In this document: piece by piece, positions 16,665 through 24,324 of the stretch
Layout: each line of letters opens with the position of its first letter
Position numbering within the stretch: position 1 is the first letter of the stretch
Assembly: GCF_030815125.1 (NCBI RefSeq)
Contig: NZ_JAUSWH010000006.1
Coordinates: forward strand, 1 to 64,000
DNA length: 64,000 bases
Reading direction: 5' to 3'
From: Allorhizobium paknamense
GTDB lineage: Bacteria; Pseudomonadota; Alphaproteobacteria; Rhizobiales; Rhizobiaceae
Notes under the pieces: model-generated
Told to the model about the DNA's origin: nothing
Seen by the model: the letters and a program-made list of their open reading frames with translations, nothing else
Databases searched by the model: none
Position numbers and translations under genes: made by a program

Positions 16665-16840
16665 GTTTACACCTCACCCCAATGTGCGACGGCGCCTGTT
16701 CGACAGGCTGGAAATAGTCCGGTGCGGCCGACCCAAGTCGGGGGCCAATTCCGGAGCTGTCCCAAAGGCCCATGGAGACGCCGGAAAACCGGCGGCTCTG
16801 GCGCTTCGTACAGAAATGGAAACGAAGCAGGAGGCCTTTT
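16665..16840 (+). promoter_or_regulatory. candidate divergent cobalamin riboswitch upstream of cbiX
   Basis: Several riboswitch-core pieces occur in the right order: GACGGCGCC...GGCTGGAAATAG, then CCGGTGCGG, an inserted hairpin (GGCCGACC/GGGGGCC), then AATTCCGGAGCTGTCCC, in which TCCGG and CCGGA pair as expected. Just before the gene is GAAGCAGGAGGCCTT, which resembles a degenerate B12 box and contains the Shine-Dalgarno of cbiX. The canonical CCGCAACTGT segment is missing. It is either a variant class or a decayed switch. Regulation of a cobalt chelatase by B12 would make sense. Confidence 0.45.
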
Positions 16841-16843
16841 GTC

Positions 16844-18184
16844 ATGGCTGAAAAATTGGGAATCATGGTCTGTGGGCACGGCAGCCGCAACCAGAATGCC
16901 GCGCGCGAATTTGCGGTGATTGCCGAAGCGCTGCGCGCCAAGAACCCCGACATGCCGGTGGAATACGGCTATCTGGAATTCTGCAATCCGGTGATCTCGG
17001 CGGGACTGGACAGTCTGCGGGAGCAAGGTGTCACCCGGGTTCTCGCCGTTCCCGGCATGCTGTTTGCCGCCGGTCATGCCAAGAATGATATTCCTTCCGT
17101 GCTCAACACCTATCAGGCCCAGCACAAAGGGTTCGTGATCAATTACGGTCGTGAACTCGGCATCGACCTGAAGATGATTCGCGCCGCTGGCGACCGTATC
17201 CAGCACGCCGTGGACCTCGCCAATGCCACACAGGGCTTCGTGGACAAGCATGAGACGCTGTTGATGGTGGTGGGGCGTGGCTCTTCCGATCCGGATGCCA
17301 ATTCCAACGCCACCAAGGTTATGCGCATGCTCTGGGAAGGAATGGGCTTCGGCTGGGGCGAAACCTGCTATTCCGGCGTGACCTTCCCGCTCGTGGAGCC
17401 GGGCCTGACCCATGCGGCGAGGCTGGGCTACAAGCGCATCATCGTTTTCCCCTACTTCCTTTTTACCGGCGTGCTGGTGAAGCGCATCTACAGCTACACG
17501 GATGAGGTGGCCGCGCGCCACCCCGAGATCCAGTTCGTCAAGGCGAGTTATCTTAACGATCATCCGCTGGTGCTGGAGGCGTTCCAGGATCGCGTTCGCG
17601 AAATTCTTGAAGGCGCGGCGGTGATGAACTGTCAGATGTGCAAATATCGCGAGCAGGTGCTGGGCTTCGAGGCCGATCTCGGCCAGCCGCAGGAAAGCCA
17701 CCATCACCATGTGGAAGGCATTGGCGGCGGGCTTGAAAACTGTCCCTGTCAGGGTGATTGCGATGCCTCCTGCCGCGACGAGGATTTCTGTCGCCAGCAC
17801 GGTCTGCCGTTTACGCCGGTGCACAGCCATGCCGCGCCCAATGACCTGACGCCCGCATTCGATTATTCCGCATCCTTCACCCTTGGCGGCAAATATGCCC
17901 ACCTGACGGATGCAAAGCCGGATGCCGACCTGGAAGCGGTGATGAATGCGCCTTCCACCGGCAAATACAAGGATCATCATGACCACGGCCCCGATTGCGG
18001 CTGCGGGCACCATCACCATCACGATGATCACCATTACCACCATGACCACGATCATGGGCACCATCACCATCATCATGACCATGGGCACCATCATCACGGC
18101 CATGATCACGGACACCACCATGCGCCTTATCCCCATGCCGATCATCCGCTGGGGCCGAAATCCATGGAAAAGAAGAAAAAATAA
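16844..18184 (+). CDS. cbiX: CbiX-type sirohydrochlorin cobaltochelatase with Fe-S motif and His-rich tail
   Basis: A 446-aa chelatase (called CobX in some rhizobial annotations). Two tandem CbiX/class II chelatase domains occupy about residues 1-250; the first starts MVCGHGSRNQNAAREF with the metal-binding His and has VLAVPGMLFAAGHAKNDIP, the second has LMVVGRGSSDPDANSNATK. Next comes M-N-C-Q-M-C at 261-266, an MxCxxC motif known to hold a 4Fe-4S cluster in the long CbiX (CbiXL) of Bacillus megaterium. A Cys-containing linker and a very His-rich tail (about 385-430) probably store or hand over cobalt. The ATG at 16844 has an AGGAGG; the frame is open further upstream. The stop abuts the next start. 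Confidence 0.9.
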   Translation: MAEKLGIMVCGHGSRNQNAAREFAVIAEALRAKNPDMPVEYGYLEFCNPVISAGLDSLREQGVTRVLAVPGMLFAAGHAKNDIPSVLNTYQAQHKGFVINYGRELGIDLKMIRAAGDRIQHAVDLANATQGFVDKHETLLMVVGRGSSDPDANSNATKVMRMLWEGMGFGWGETCYSGVTFPLVEPGLTHAARLGYKRIIVFPYFLFTGVLVKRIYSYTDEVAARHPEIQFVKASYLNDHPLVLEAFQDRVREILEGAAVMNCQMCKYREQVLGFEADLGQPQESHHHHVEGIGGGLENCPCQGDCDASCRDEDFCRQHGLPFTPVHSHAAPNDLTPAFDYSASFTLGGKYAHLTDAKPDADLEAVMNAPSTGKYKDHHDHGPDCGCGHHHHHDDHHYHHDHDHGHHHHHHDHGHHHHGHDHGHHHAPYPHADHPLGPKSMEKKKK

Positions 18185-19084
18185 GTGGCGCTGTTTAACC
18201 GTTACCTCATCGTCGATTGGTCTGCCGCCAGCACGCCGGGCCGGGGCGCAAATTCGCTCTGGGCCTGCCTTGCCGAAGGGGATGATCGGGGCGTGAAGAT
18301 GCTCTGGCTGGAAAATTTTCCGACGCGGGCTGAGTTCATGCAGTGTTTGAGCACGGTGGTGGAGGAGACGCTTGCCAGCGGCTTGCGGCTGCTGGCGGGC
18401 TTCGATTTTGCCTTCGGCTATCCGGCAGGCACAGCCAAGCAGGTCACGGGTAGCGCCGATTGGCGGGCGCTGTGGCGCAAGATTGCCGCCGACATTGAGG
18501 ATGCGGCGGATAACCGGAACAACCGGTTCGAACTGGCCTCTCGATGGAACGCCAGCTATTTTTCCGGTGAGCCGCGATTTTGGGGGCGGCCCCACCAGCA
18601 TCGCTATGCGCATTTGAGTGATACGAAACCGCCGGCGCCGGCATCGCCGCCCTTTGTCTTCCGCCGGAGCGAGCATTTCGCCAAGGGGGCAAAATCCGTC
18701 TGGCAGATGAGTTATAACGGCTCCGTCGGAGGCCAGACCTTGCTCGGCATTGCGCGTCTGTCGCGATTTCTCGATGAGAGCGGGCAGGGAGAGCAGATTG
18801 CCGTCTGGCCTTTCGAGACAGGCTTTGTCGAGTGTTTCGACAAGCCGGTGGTGTTTGCGGAAATCTATCCTTCGCTGTTCACCCTCCCCGATAGTTCTTC
18901 GGTCAAGGATGCGGTGCAGGTTGCGACCGCCGCGGATGCCTTTGCCCGATATGATCAGGATGGACGGCTGGCGCAGCTCTTAGGCCCGCCGCCCATGTTG
19001 AACGAAGAGGAATTGGCGCTCTCAATCGCCGAGGAAGGCTGGGTGCTGGGGATCGGCCATGAAAATCTGGGGCTTGTGGCATGA
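18185..19084 (+). CDS. uncharacterised protein of the cobalamin operon (DUF429-like)
   Basis: A 299-aa protein of unknown function. The fold looks RNase-H/actin-like: an N-terminal RYLIVDWSAAS strand with Asp, then LLAGFDFAFGYPAG with a conserved-looking acidic DFAFGYP, and later VWPFETGF and FAEIYPSLF. This pattern recalls DUF429 proteins. GTG at 18185 is the start, immediately after the cbiX stop; the end overlaps cobH by 4 bases (ATGA). Such tight coupling on both sides makes a role in B12 or cobalt metabolism likely, but no reaction can be named. It sits where cobG is found in classical aerobic clusters, yet it has no nitrite-reductase-like, Fe-S or flavin motifs and is not CobG. Confidence 0.75.
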   Translation: MALFNRYLIVDWSAASTPGRGANSLWACLAEGDDRGVKMLWLENFPTRAEFMQCLSTVVEETLASGLRLLAGFDFAFGYPAGTAKQVTGSADWRALWRKIAADIEDAADNRNNRFELASRWNASYFSGEPRFWGRPHQHRYAHLSDTKPPAPASPPFVFRRSEHFAKGAKSVWQMSYNGSVGGQTLLGIARLSRFLDESGQGEQIAVWPFETGFVECFDKPVVFAEIYPSLFTLPDSSSVKDAVQVATAADAFARYDQDGRLAQLLGPPPMLNEEELALSIAEEGWVLGIGHENLGLVA

Positions 19085-19719
19085 CGCTTTCCTATATCCG
19101 CGATCCCGCAGACATTTATCGTCAATCCTTTGAGACCATTCGTCGCGAAGCCGATCTGACGCGATTTGGCGAGAGCATGCAGCCCCTGGTCATTCGCCTC
19201 ATTCATGCCTGCGGCATGGTCGATCTGGCGGGGGATGTCCGGTTTTCCGAAGGGGCAGCAGAGGCGGGCATCGAGGCCTTGCGAGAGGGCGCGCCGGTGC
19301 TGTGCGATGCCGAGATGGTGCGGCATGGCATTATCCGCCACCTGCTGCCTGCCAGGAATGATGTGCTGTGCCTGCTGAATGACGAGCGCACCCGCCCGTT
19401 GGCGGCGGAGATGGAAAATACCCGGTCCGCAGCCCAGGTCGATCTCTGGGACGATCATCTGGGAGGCGGGGTGGTGGCCATTGGCAACGCGCCGACGGCG
19501 CTTTACCGCCTGCTGGAACGTCTGGATGCAGGCGCGCCGAAACCCGCGCTGATCCTGGGCTTTCCGGTGGGGTTTGTCGGGGCGGCAGAGAGCAAGGCGG
19601 AGCTTGCGGCAAACAGCCGGGGCGTGCCCTTCATCACGGTATGCGGCAGGCGGGGTGGGTCGGCCATGGCGTCCGCCGCCGTCAATGCGCTGGCGGGAGG
19701 GCTGAATGCCAATGCGTGA
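19081..19719 (+). CDS. cobH: precorrin-8X methylmutase CobH
   Basis: A 212-aa enzyme (CobH/CbiC) that moves the C-11 methyl to C-12 to form hydrogenobyrinic acid. Conserved parts include FETIRREADLTRF, VIRLIHACGMVDLAGDVRFS with the catalytic His, APVLCDAEMVRHGI, VVAIGNAPTALYRLLE and the C-terminal PVGFVGAAESKAEL with ITVCGRRGGSAMASAAVNAL. The length is typical. It overlaps the preceding 299-aa gene by 4 bases and cobL by 14 bases. Confidence 0.97.
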   Translation: MTLSYIRDPADIYRQSFETIRREADLTRFGESMQPLVIRLIHACGMVDLAGDVRFSEGAAEAGIEALREGAPVLCDAEMVRHGIIRHLLPARNDVLCLLNDERTRPLAAEMENTRSAAQVDLWDDHLGGGVVAIGNAPTALYRLLERLDAGAPKPALILGFPVGFVGAAESKAELAANSRGVPFITVCGRRGGSAMASAAVNALAGGLNANA

Positions 19720-20926
19720 GCCGTGGCTGACCGTGATCGGCATGGGGGATGGCGGGCTGGAAAGCCTGACCGGCGAGCAGCGGGCGCATCTGGCGCGGGC
19801 GGAAATTCTGGTGCTCGGCGAACGGCTGGAGCACAAGATCGCCGAGGCCGTGCCAGCCGCAAAGCGCATCCTCACCTGGGGCGCGGGCTTCCGGCAAACG
19901 CTGGAGGAGGTACTCAAGCTGCGCGGCATGCCGGTTGTCGTGCTTGCCACTGGCGATCCCATGCATTTCGGCATCGCTGCCACTTTGCTGCGCTTTGTGG
20001 AGGCGGCTGAAATGCGGGTTCTGCCGAGCCCCTCGGCCTTTTCGCTGGCGGCGGCACGGCTTGGCTGGCCTTTGCAGACGGTGGCGCAGATCTCGCTGCA
20101 TGGCCGCCCCTCAGCGTTTCTCAATCGCCATATCCTGCCGGGACAACGTCTCCTGGCGCTGACCTCGGATGCGGGAACCGTGTTCGACGTGGCGGATCTT
20201 CTGGTGAAGCGCGGCTTCGGTTCGTCGCGGCTGACGGTGCTGGAGCATATGGGTGGGAGTGAAGAGCGTATCCTGTCCTTTTCCGCCAAGGAGATACTTA
20301 AGGAAGCGCCCGCCCTTGCCGATTTCAATACGCTGGCGGTGGAATGCCTTGGCGAGGGTGCCTGGTGTGCGCCTGTTCCCGGATTGCCGGACGAGGCTTT
20401 CCGCCATGATGGTCAATTGACGAAAAGCGAGGTGAGGGCGGTGACGCTGTCCAAGCTTTCGCCCTTTCCGAATGCGCTGCTCTGGGATGTCGGTGCGGGC
20501 TGTGGCTCCATCGCTATCGAGTTTCTGCGGGTGGGGCTCGGCACCCGCGCCATCGCCATCGAGGAAAAGCCGGAGCGGGTGGCGATGATCCGTGACAATG
20601 CCCTCGATCTCGGCACGCCCGATCTTGAGATTGTCGAAGGGGCCGCACCCGTCGCCTTGCAGGGGCTGGACGCGCCGGATGTGATTTTCATTGGCGGCGG
20701 CATCACGGCGGATGGGCTTTTCGAGACCTGCTGGCAAAGCCTGAAACCGGGCGGGCGGCTGGTGGCCAATGCCGTGACCATTGAGGGCGAGGCGCGGCTC
20801 GCGCAATTGCGGGGTGTGCATGGCGGTGACTTGCTCAGGCTTTCCGTCTCACGCGCCGCCCCCGTGGGCCGCTATTGCGGCTGGAAATCGCTGATGCCCG
20901 TAACGATCTGGAGTGCGCGCAAATGA
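19706..20926 (+). CDS. cobL: precorrin-6Y C5,15-methyltransferase (decarboxylating) CobL
   Basis: A 406-aa bifunctional protein. The N-terminal CbiE-type domain (about 1-210: WLTVIGMGDGGLESL, VLATGDPMHFGIAATL, VLPSPSAFSLAAARLGWP) methylates C-5. The C-terminal CbiT-type domain (about 225-400: TKSEVRAVTLSKL, LLWDVGAGCGSIAIEFL, DVIFIGGGI) methylates C-15 and decarboxylates the acetate side chain. S-adenosylmethionine is the donor for both. The GGGAGGG Shine-Dalgarno lies within the end of cobH. The stop overlaps the cobI start (ATGA). Confidence 0.97.
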   Translation: MPMREPWLTVIGMGDGGLESLTGEQRAHLARAEILVLGERLEHKIAEAVPAAKRILTWGAGFRQTLEEVLKLRGMPVVVLATGDPMHFGIAATLLRFVEAAEMRVLPSPSAFSLAAARLGWPLQTVAQISLHGRPSAFLNRHILPGQRLLALTSDAGTVFDVADLLVKRGFGSSRLTVLEHMGGSEERILSFSAKEILKEAPALADFNTLAVECLGEGAWCAPVPGLPDEAFRHDGQLTKSEVRAVTLSKLSPFPNALLWDVGAGCGSIAIEFLRVGLGTRAIAIEEKPERVAMIRDNALDLGTPDLEIVEGAAPVALQGLDAPDVIFIGGGITADGLFETCWQSLKPGGRLVANAVTIEGEARLAQLRGVHGGDLLRLSVSRAAPVGRYCGWKSLMPVTIWSARK

Positions 20927-21654
20927 CCGGCAGGCTTTACGGGCTGGGGCTCGGTCCCGGTGATCCCGAACTTCTGACGTTGAAGGCGCATCGCCTGCTG
21001 ACGACCTCTCCGGTCATTGCCTATCCGCAGCCGGATAACGGCCCGAGCTTTGCCCGCCAGATTGCGGCCCCCTATCTGCGCTCCGACCAGTTGGAGGTAC
21101 CGATCATCGTGCCGATGCGGGTGGAGCGTTTTCCGGCGCAGGATGTCTATGACGAGGCAGCCGGGAGGCTCTCTCATCATCTCGACGCCGGTGCCGATGT
21201 GGCGGTGCTCTGCGAAGGCGATCCCTTCTTCTACGGCTCCTTCATGTATCTCTTCGAGCGGTTGGCCCATCGCTATCCGACGGAGGTGGTGCCCGGCGTT
21301 TCCTCCATGATGGCCGCCGCCGCCGCCTATGGCCGTCCGCTGGCTGCCCGCAACGATGTGCTGACCATTCTGCCCGGTCCGCTGGAGGATGAGGTGCTGA
21401 AAGCACGGATCGAGGCCGCGCAGGCGGTGGTCATCATCAAGCTCGGGCGGCATTTTCCCCGTATCAGGGCGCTGATTGCCAGCATGGGACTTGAGAATTG
21501 CACCGGCTATGTGGAGCGTGTGTCGCTGGAGGCTGAGCGCCTTTCGCCGCTTGCGGACGTTTCGGAAACAAGCGCCCCCTATTTCTCGATGCTGCTGATT
21601 TACAAGGGCGCGGAAGACTGGGCCAGATCCTCCGCCGCCAGAACGGAAAGATGA
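20923..21654 (+). CDS. cobI: precorrin-2 C20-methyltransferase CobI
   Basis: A 243-aa SAM-dependent uroporphyrinogen-III/tetrapyrrole methylase-family enzyme that converts precorrin-2 to precorrin-3A. Features: LYGLGLGPGDPELLTLKA at the N-terminus, VAVLCEGDPFFYGSFMYL, EVVPGVSSMMAAAAAYGRPLA and the C-terminal AVVIIKLGRH. The open frame extends 16 codons upstream, but the start is placed at the ATG overlapping the cobL stop, giving the family length. The stop overlaps the CbiG-CobJ start by 4 bases. Confidence 0.96.
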   Translation: MTGRLYGLGLGPGDPELLTLKAHRLLTTSPVIAYPQPDNGPSFARQIAAPYLRSDQLEVPIIVPMRVERFPAQDVYDEAAGRLSHHLDAGADVAVLCEGDPFFYGSFMYLFERLAHRYPTEVVPGVSSMMAAAAAYGRPLAARNDVLTILPGPLEDEVLKARIEAAQAVVIIKLGRHFPRIRALIASMGLENCTGYVERVSLEAERLSPLADVSETSAPYFSMLLIYKGAEDWARSSAARTER

Positions 21655-23486
21655 CCATGCCTGACATGAAGAAGCCCGCCATCCTGACCCTTATGCCGGG
21701 GGCGCTTAATCTGGCGGAACGTCTTGCCGCCTGCGTGGGGGGCGAAGTGCATGGCGCGGCGGGCCGGGTCACCGGTGCTCAAGTGAGCTTTGCAGAGGTA
21801 AAGCCGCATGTGCAGGACCTGTTCCGGCAAGGCCGCCCGATCATTGCCTTGATGGCGAGCGGTGCGATCATTCGTCTTCTCGCGCCGCTTTTGGGCGATA
21901 AGCACGTAGAGCCTCCGGTGCTGGCCGTGGCGGAGGATGGCAGCGCCGTCATACCGCTGCTGGGCGGCCATCACGGCGCCAACGATCTGGCCCGGCAGAT
22001 CGCCGTGGAACTCGGCATTGCGGCCGCCATCACCACGGCGGGGGACTTAAGTTTCGGTGTGGCGCTGGACCAGCCGCCGGAAGGCTACACGCTTGCCAAT
22101 CCGGAAGCTGCCAAAGCCGTGATGGCGGAACTGGTGGCCGGTGAAGCCGCACGGCTGAACGGCAGGGCTGAGTGGTTAGAAACCTCGCGCCTGCCCTTTG
22201 CCGATCATGGCAAGGTGACGCTGACAGTGACGGATGCCGTAAAGGCATCAGACCCGCTCGAACTCGTCTACCACCCGAAAACCCTCGTGCTTGGCATGGG
22301 CTGTGAACGCCATGCGCCTGTGGAAGAAGCGATTGCTCTGGCCGAAGAAGCGCTTGCCAAGGCCGGTCTTGCGTGCCAGAGCCTTGCGGCCATCGCTTCC
22401 ATTGATGTGAAGGCCGATGAAAAGGCCATTCATGCCGTTGCGGCGCATTTCGGCGTTCCCGCCCGCTTTTTCTCTGCTGACCGGCTGGAGGATGAGACGC
22501 CACGCCTTGAAAATCCATCCGACGTGGTTTTCGCCGAAGTCGGCTGCCACGGCGTTGCCGAAGGTGCGGCGCTGGCCGCAACCGGTGCCGAAGGCGAACT
22601 TGTCCTGCCGAAGATCAAATCCCGTGGCGTGACCGCCGCCATTGCCCGCGCCCGGCAGGTGCTCCCGGCGCAAAGCTTTGGCCGCGCCCGTGGCAGGCTG
22701 TTCGTGGTCGGTATCGGCCCCGGCGCCGAGGGCTGGCGCTCGCCGGAGGTCTCGCGCATGGTCGAGGCTTCCACCGATCTCGTCGGCTATTCGCTCTATC
22801 TCGATTTGCTGGAAGGGCTTGCCGAGGGCAAGAGGCGCCATGATTTCGATCTCGGCAAGGAGGAGGCCCGCGTCGTTCACGCCATGGAACTGGCAGGCGA
22901 GGGGCGGTCCGTGGCGCTGGTCTGCTCCGGCGATGCCGGTATCTATGCCATGGCGACGCTGGTGTTCGAACTGCTGGACAAGGGTGGAATTTCCGATGCC
23001 GCAAGCCGGATCGAGATTGCGGTTTCGCCGGGTATTTCCGCCCTTCAGGCGGCTGCGGCGCGTGCCGGTGCGCCGCTTGGGCATGATTTCTGCACCATTT
23101 CGCTTTCCGATCTTTTGACGCCCTGGGAGCATATAAAGCGCAGGGTGAAGGCGGCGGGCGAGGGCGATTTCATCATTGCCTTCTACAATCCCGTCTCGCT
23201 GAAACGCCGCACGCAACTGGCCTATGCGCGCGATGAGTTGCTGACTTACCGGCCCGCCGATACGCCCGTCATCCTCGCCACCAATCTCGGGCGCGAGGGC
23301 GAGAAGGTGCGCGTGGTGCCGCTCGGCGGCCTCAATGTGGATGATGTGGATATGCTGACCGTCGTGATCGTCGGCTCTTCGGAAAGCCGGGTGGTGAAGA
23401 CGGGCGACGGGCGGGAATGGGTCTATACGCCGCGCGGCTATTCCGGCAAGGCAGGGACGGGCATGAAGAAGGAAGATGTGGCATGA
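21651..23486 (+). CDS. cobJ: CbiG-CobJ fusion: lactone-opening domain plus precorrin-3B C17-methyltransferase
   Basis: A 611-aa two-part protein. Residues about 1-340 are a complete CbiG: N-terminal ALMASGAIIRLLAPLL...LLGGHHGANDLARQIA and C-terminal LVLGMGCERHAPVEEAIALAEEAL...VVFAEVGCHGVAEGAAL. Residues about 348-600 are CobJ, the methylase that drives ring contraction: LFVVGIGPGAEGWRSPE, VALVCSGDAGIYAMATLV, EIAVSPGISALQAAAARAGAPLGHDFCTISLSDLLTPW and FYNPVSLKR. CbiG opens the delta-lactone and removes acetaldehyde in the cobalt-early pathway; its C-terminal part resembles CobE of the aerobic pathway. Here it sits in a cluster with CobN, an otherwise late-insertion marker. Starts and stops overlap both neighbours. 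Confidence 0.94.
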   Translation: MTMPDMKKPAILTLMPGALNLAERLAACVGGEVHGAAGRVTGAQVSFAEVKPHVQDLFRQGRPIIALMASGAIIRLLAPLLGDKHVEPPVLAVAEDGSAVIPLLGGHHGANDLARQIAVELGIAAAITTAGDLSFGVALDQPPEGYTLANPEAAKAVMAELVAGEAARLNGRAEWLETSRLPFADHGKVTLTVTDAVKASDPLELVYHPKTLVLGMGCERHAPVEEAIALAEEALAKAGLACQSLAAIASIDVKADEKAIHAVAAHFGVPARFFSADRLEDETPRLENPSDVVFAEVGCHGVAEGAALAATGAEGELVLPKIKSRGVTAAIARARQVLPAQSFGRARGRLFVVGIGPGAEGWRSPEVSRMVEASTDLVGYSLYLDLLEGLAEGKRRHDFDLGKEEARVVHAMELAGEGRSVALVCSGDAGIYAMATLVFELLDKGGISDAASRIEIAVSPGISALQAAAARAGAPLGHDFCTISLSDLLTPWEHIKRRVKAAGEGDFIIAFYNPVSLKRRTQLAYARDELLTYRPADTPVILATNLGREGEKVRVVPLGGLNVDDVDMLTVVIVGSSESRVVKTGDGREWVYTPRGYSGKAGTGMKKEDVA

Positions 23487-24271
23487 CGGTTTATTTCATT
23501 GGCGCCGGTCCCGGCGCGCCCGATCTCATTACCGTGCGCGGCCTGCGGCTGATCGAGCGCTGCCCGGTCTGCCTCTATGCCGGGTCGCTGGTGCCGGAAG
23601 AAATCGTCAAGGCGGCGCCGGAAGATGCTCGGGTGCGCGACACGGCCCCCATGCATCTCGATGACATCATCGCCGAGATTGAAAAGGCCCATGGTGAGGG
23701 CAAGGATGTGGCGCGTGTCCATTCCGGCGATCCTTCGATTTACGGCGCAATTGCCGAACAGATGCGCCGCCTGGATGCGCTTGATATTCCCTATGAGGTG
23801 GTGCCGGGCGTGCCCGCCTTTGCCGCCGCCGCCGCACGGCTGAAAAGCGAACTGACGCTACCGGAAATCGCCCAGACGGTGATCGTCACCCGCACGGAAA
23901 TGAAGGCGTCTTCGATGCCGGAATTCGAGACGCTGGAGATCCTCGGCAAATCCCGCGCGACGCTCGCCATCCATCTCTCCATCCGCAACCTCACCCATAT
24001 CCGCGAGGTGCTGACACCCTATTACGGCGAGGATTGCCCGGTGGTGATCGCCTATCGCGCCACCTGGCCGGATGAGCTTTTCATTCGCACCACGCTGAAG
24101 GACATGGCGGAAGAGGTGCGCAAGGCCAAGGTTACCCGCACGGCGCTGATTCTGGTGGGCAAGGTGTTCGGCCATGCCGAGTTCCGCGATAGCGATCTTT
24201 ACAGTCCTGAGTTTTCCCACGTGCTGCGCAATGCGGGCAAGAAAAACAAGGTGAAAGCCGCCGGGGGCTGA
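23483..24271 (+). CDS. cobM: precorrin-4 C11-methyltransferase CobM
   Basis: A 262-aa SAM-dependent methylase of the tetrapyrrole family that converts precorrin-4 to precorrin-5. Seen motifs: VYFIGAGPGAPDLITVRGLRLIE, CLYAGSLVPEEIV, VARVHSGDPSIYGAIAEQM, VVPGVPAFAAAAARLKSELTLPE, TVIVTRTEMKASSMPE and HLSIRNLTHIREVL. The ATG at 23483 overlaps the cobJ stop; the longer open frame upstream is a shadow of cobJ. It is the last gene of the operon. No clear terminator follows before the nucleoside hydrolase gene 53 bases on, only a short GC-rich dyad (CCCGCC..GGCGGGC). Confidence 0.96.
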   Translation: MTVYFIGAGPGAPDLITVRGLRLIERCPVCLYAGSLVPEEIVKAAPEDARVRDTAPMHLDDIIAEIEKAHGEGKDVARVHSGDPSIYGAIAEQMRRLDALDIPYEVVPGVPAFAAAAARLKSELTLPEIAQTVIVTRTEMKASSMPEFETLEILGKSRATLAIHLSIRNLTHIREVLTPYYGEDCPVVIAYRATWPDELFIRTTLKDMAEEVRKAKVTRTALILVGKVFGHAEFRDSDLYSPEFSHVLRNAGKKNKVKAAGG

Positions 24272-24324
24272 TTGCCCGCCCGCGCAGGCGGGCTATGCTG
24301 GATTGAAAGATGAAGGGAAAAGAC

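Noticed and set aside
17940..18130. Short tandem CAC/CAT repeats resembling a CRISPR or minisatellite
   Set aside because: They are irregular His codons coding the metal-binding tail of CbiX, without repeat-spacer structure.
16667..18676. 669-codon minus-strand frame with repeated Met/Val-rich stretch
   Set aside because: The MVMVMVM-like region is the antisense of the His-rich tail of cbiX. It is not a membrane protein.
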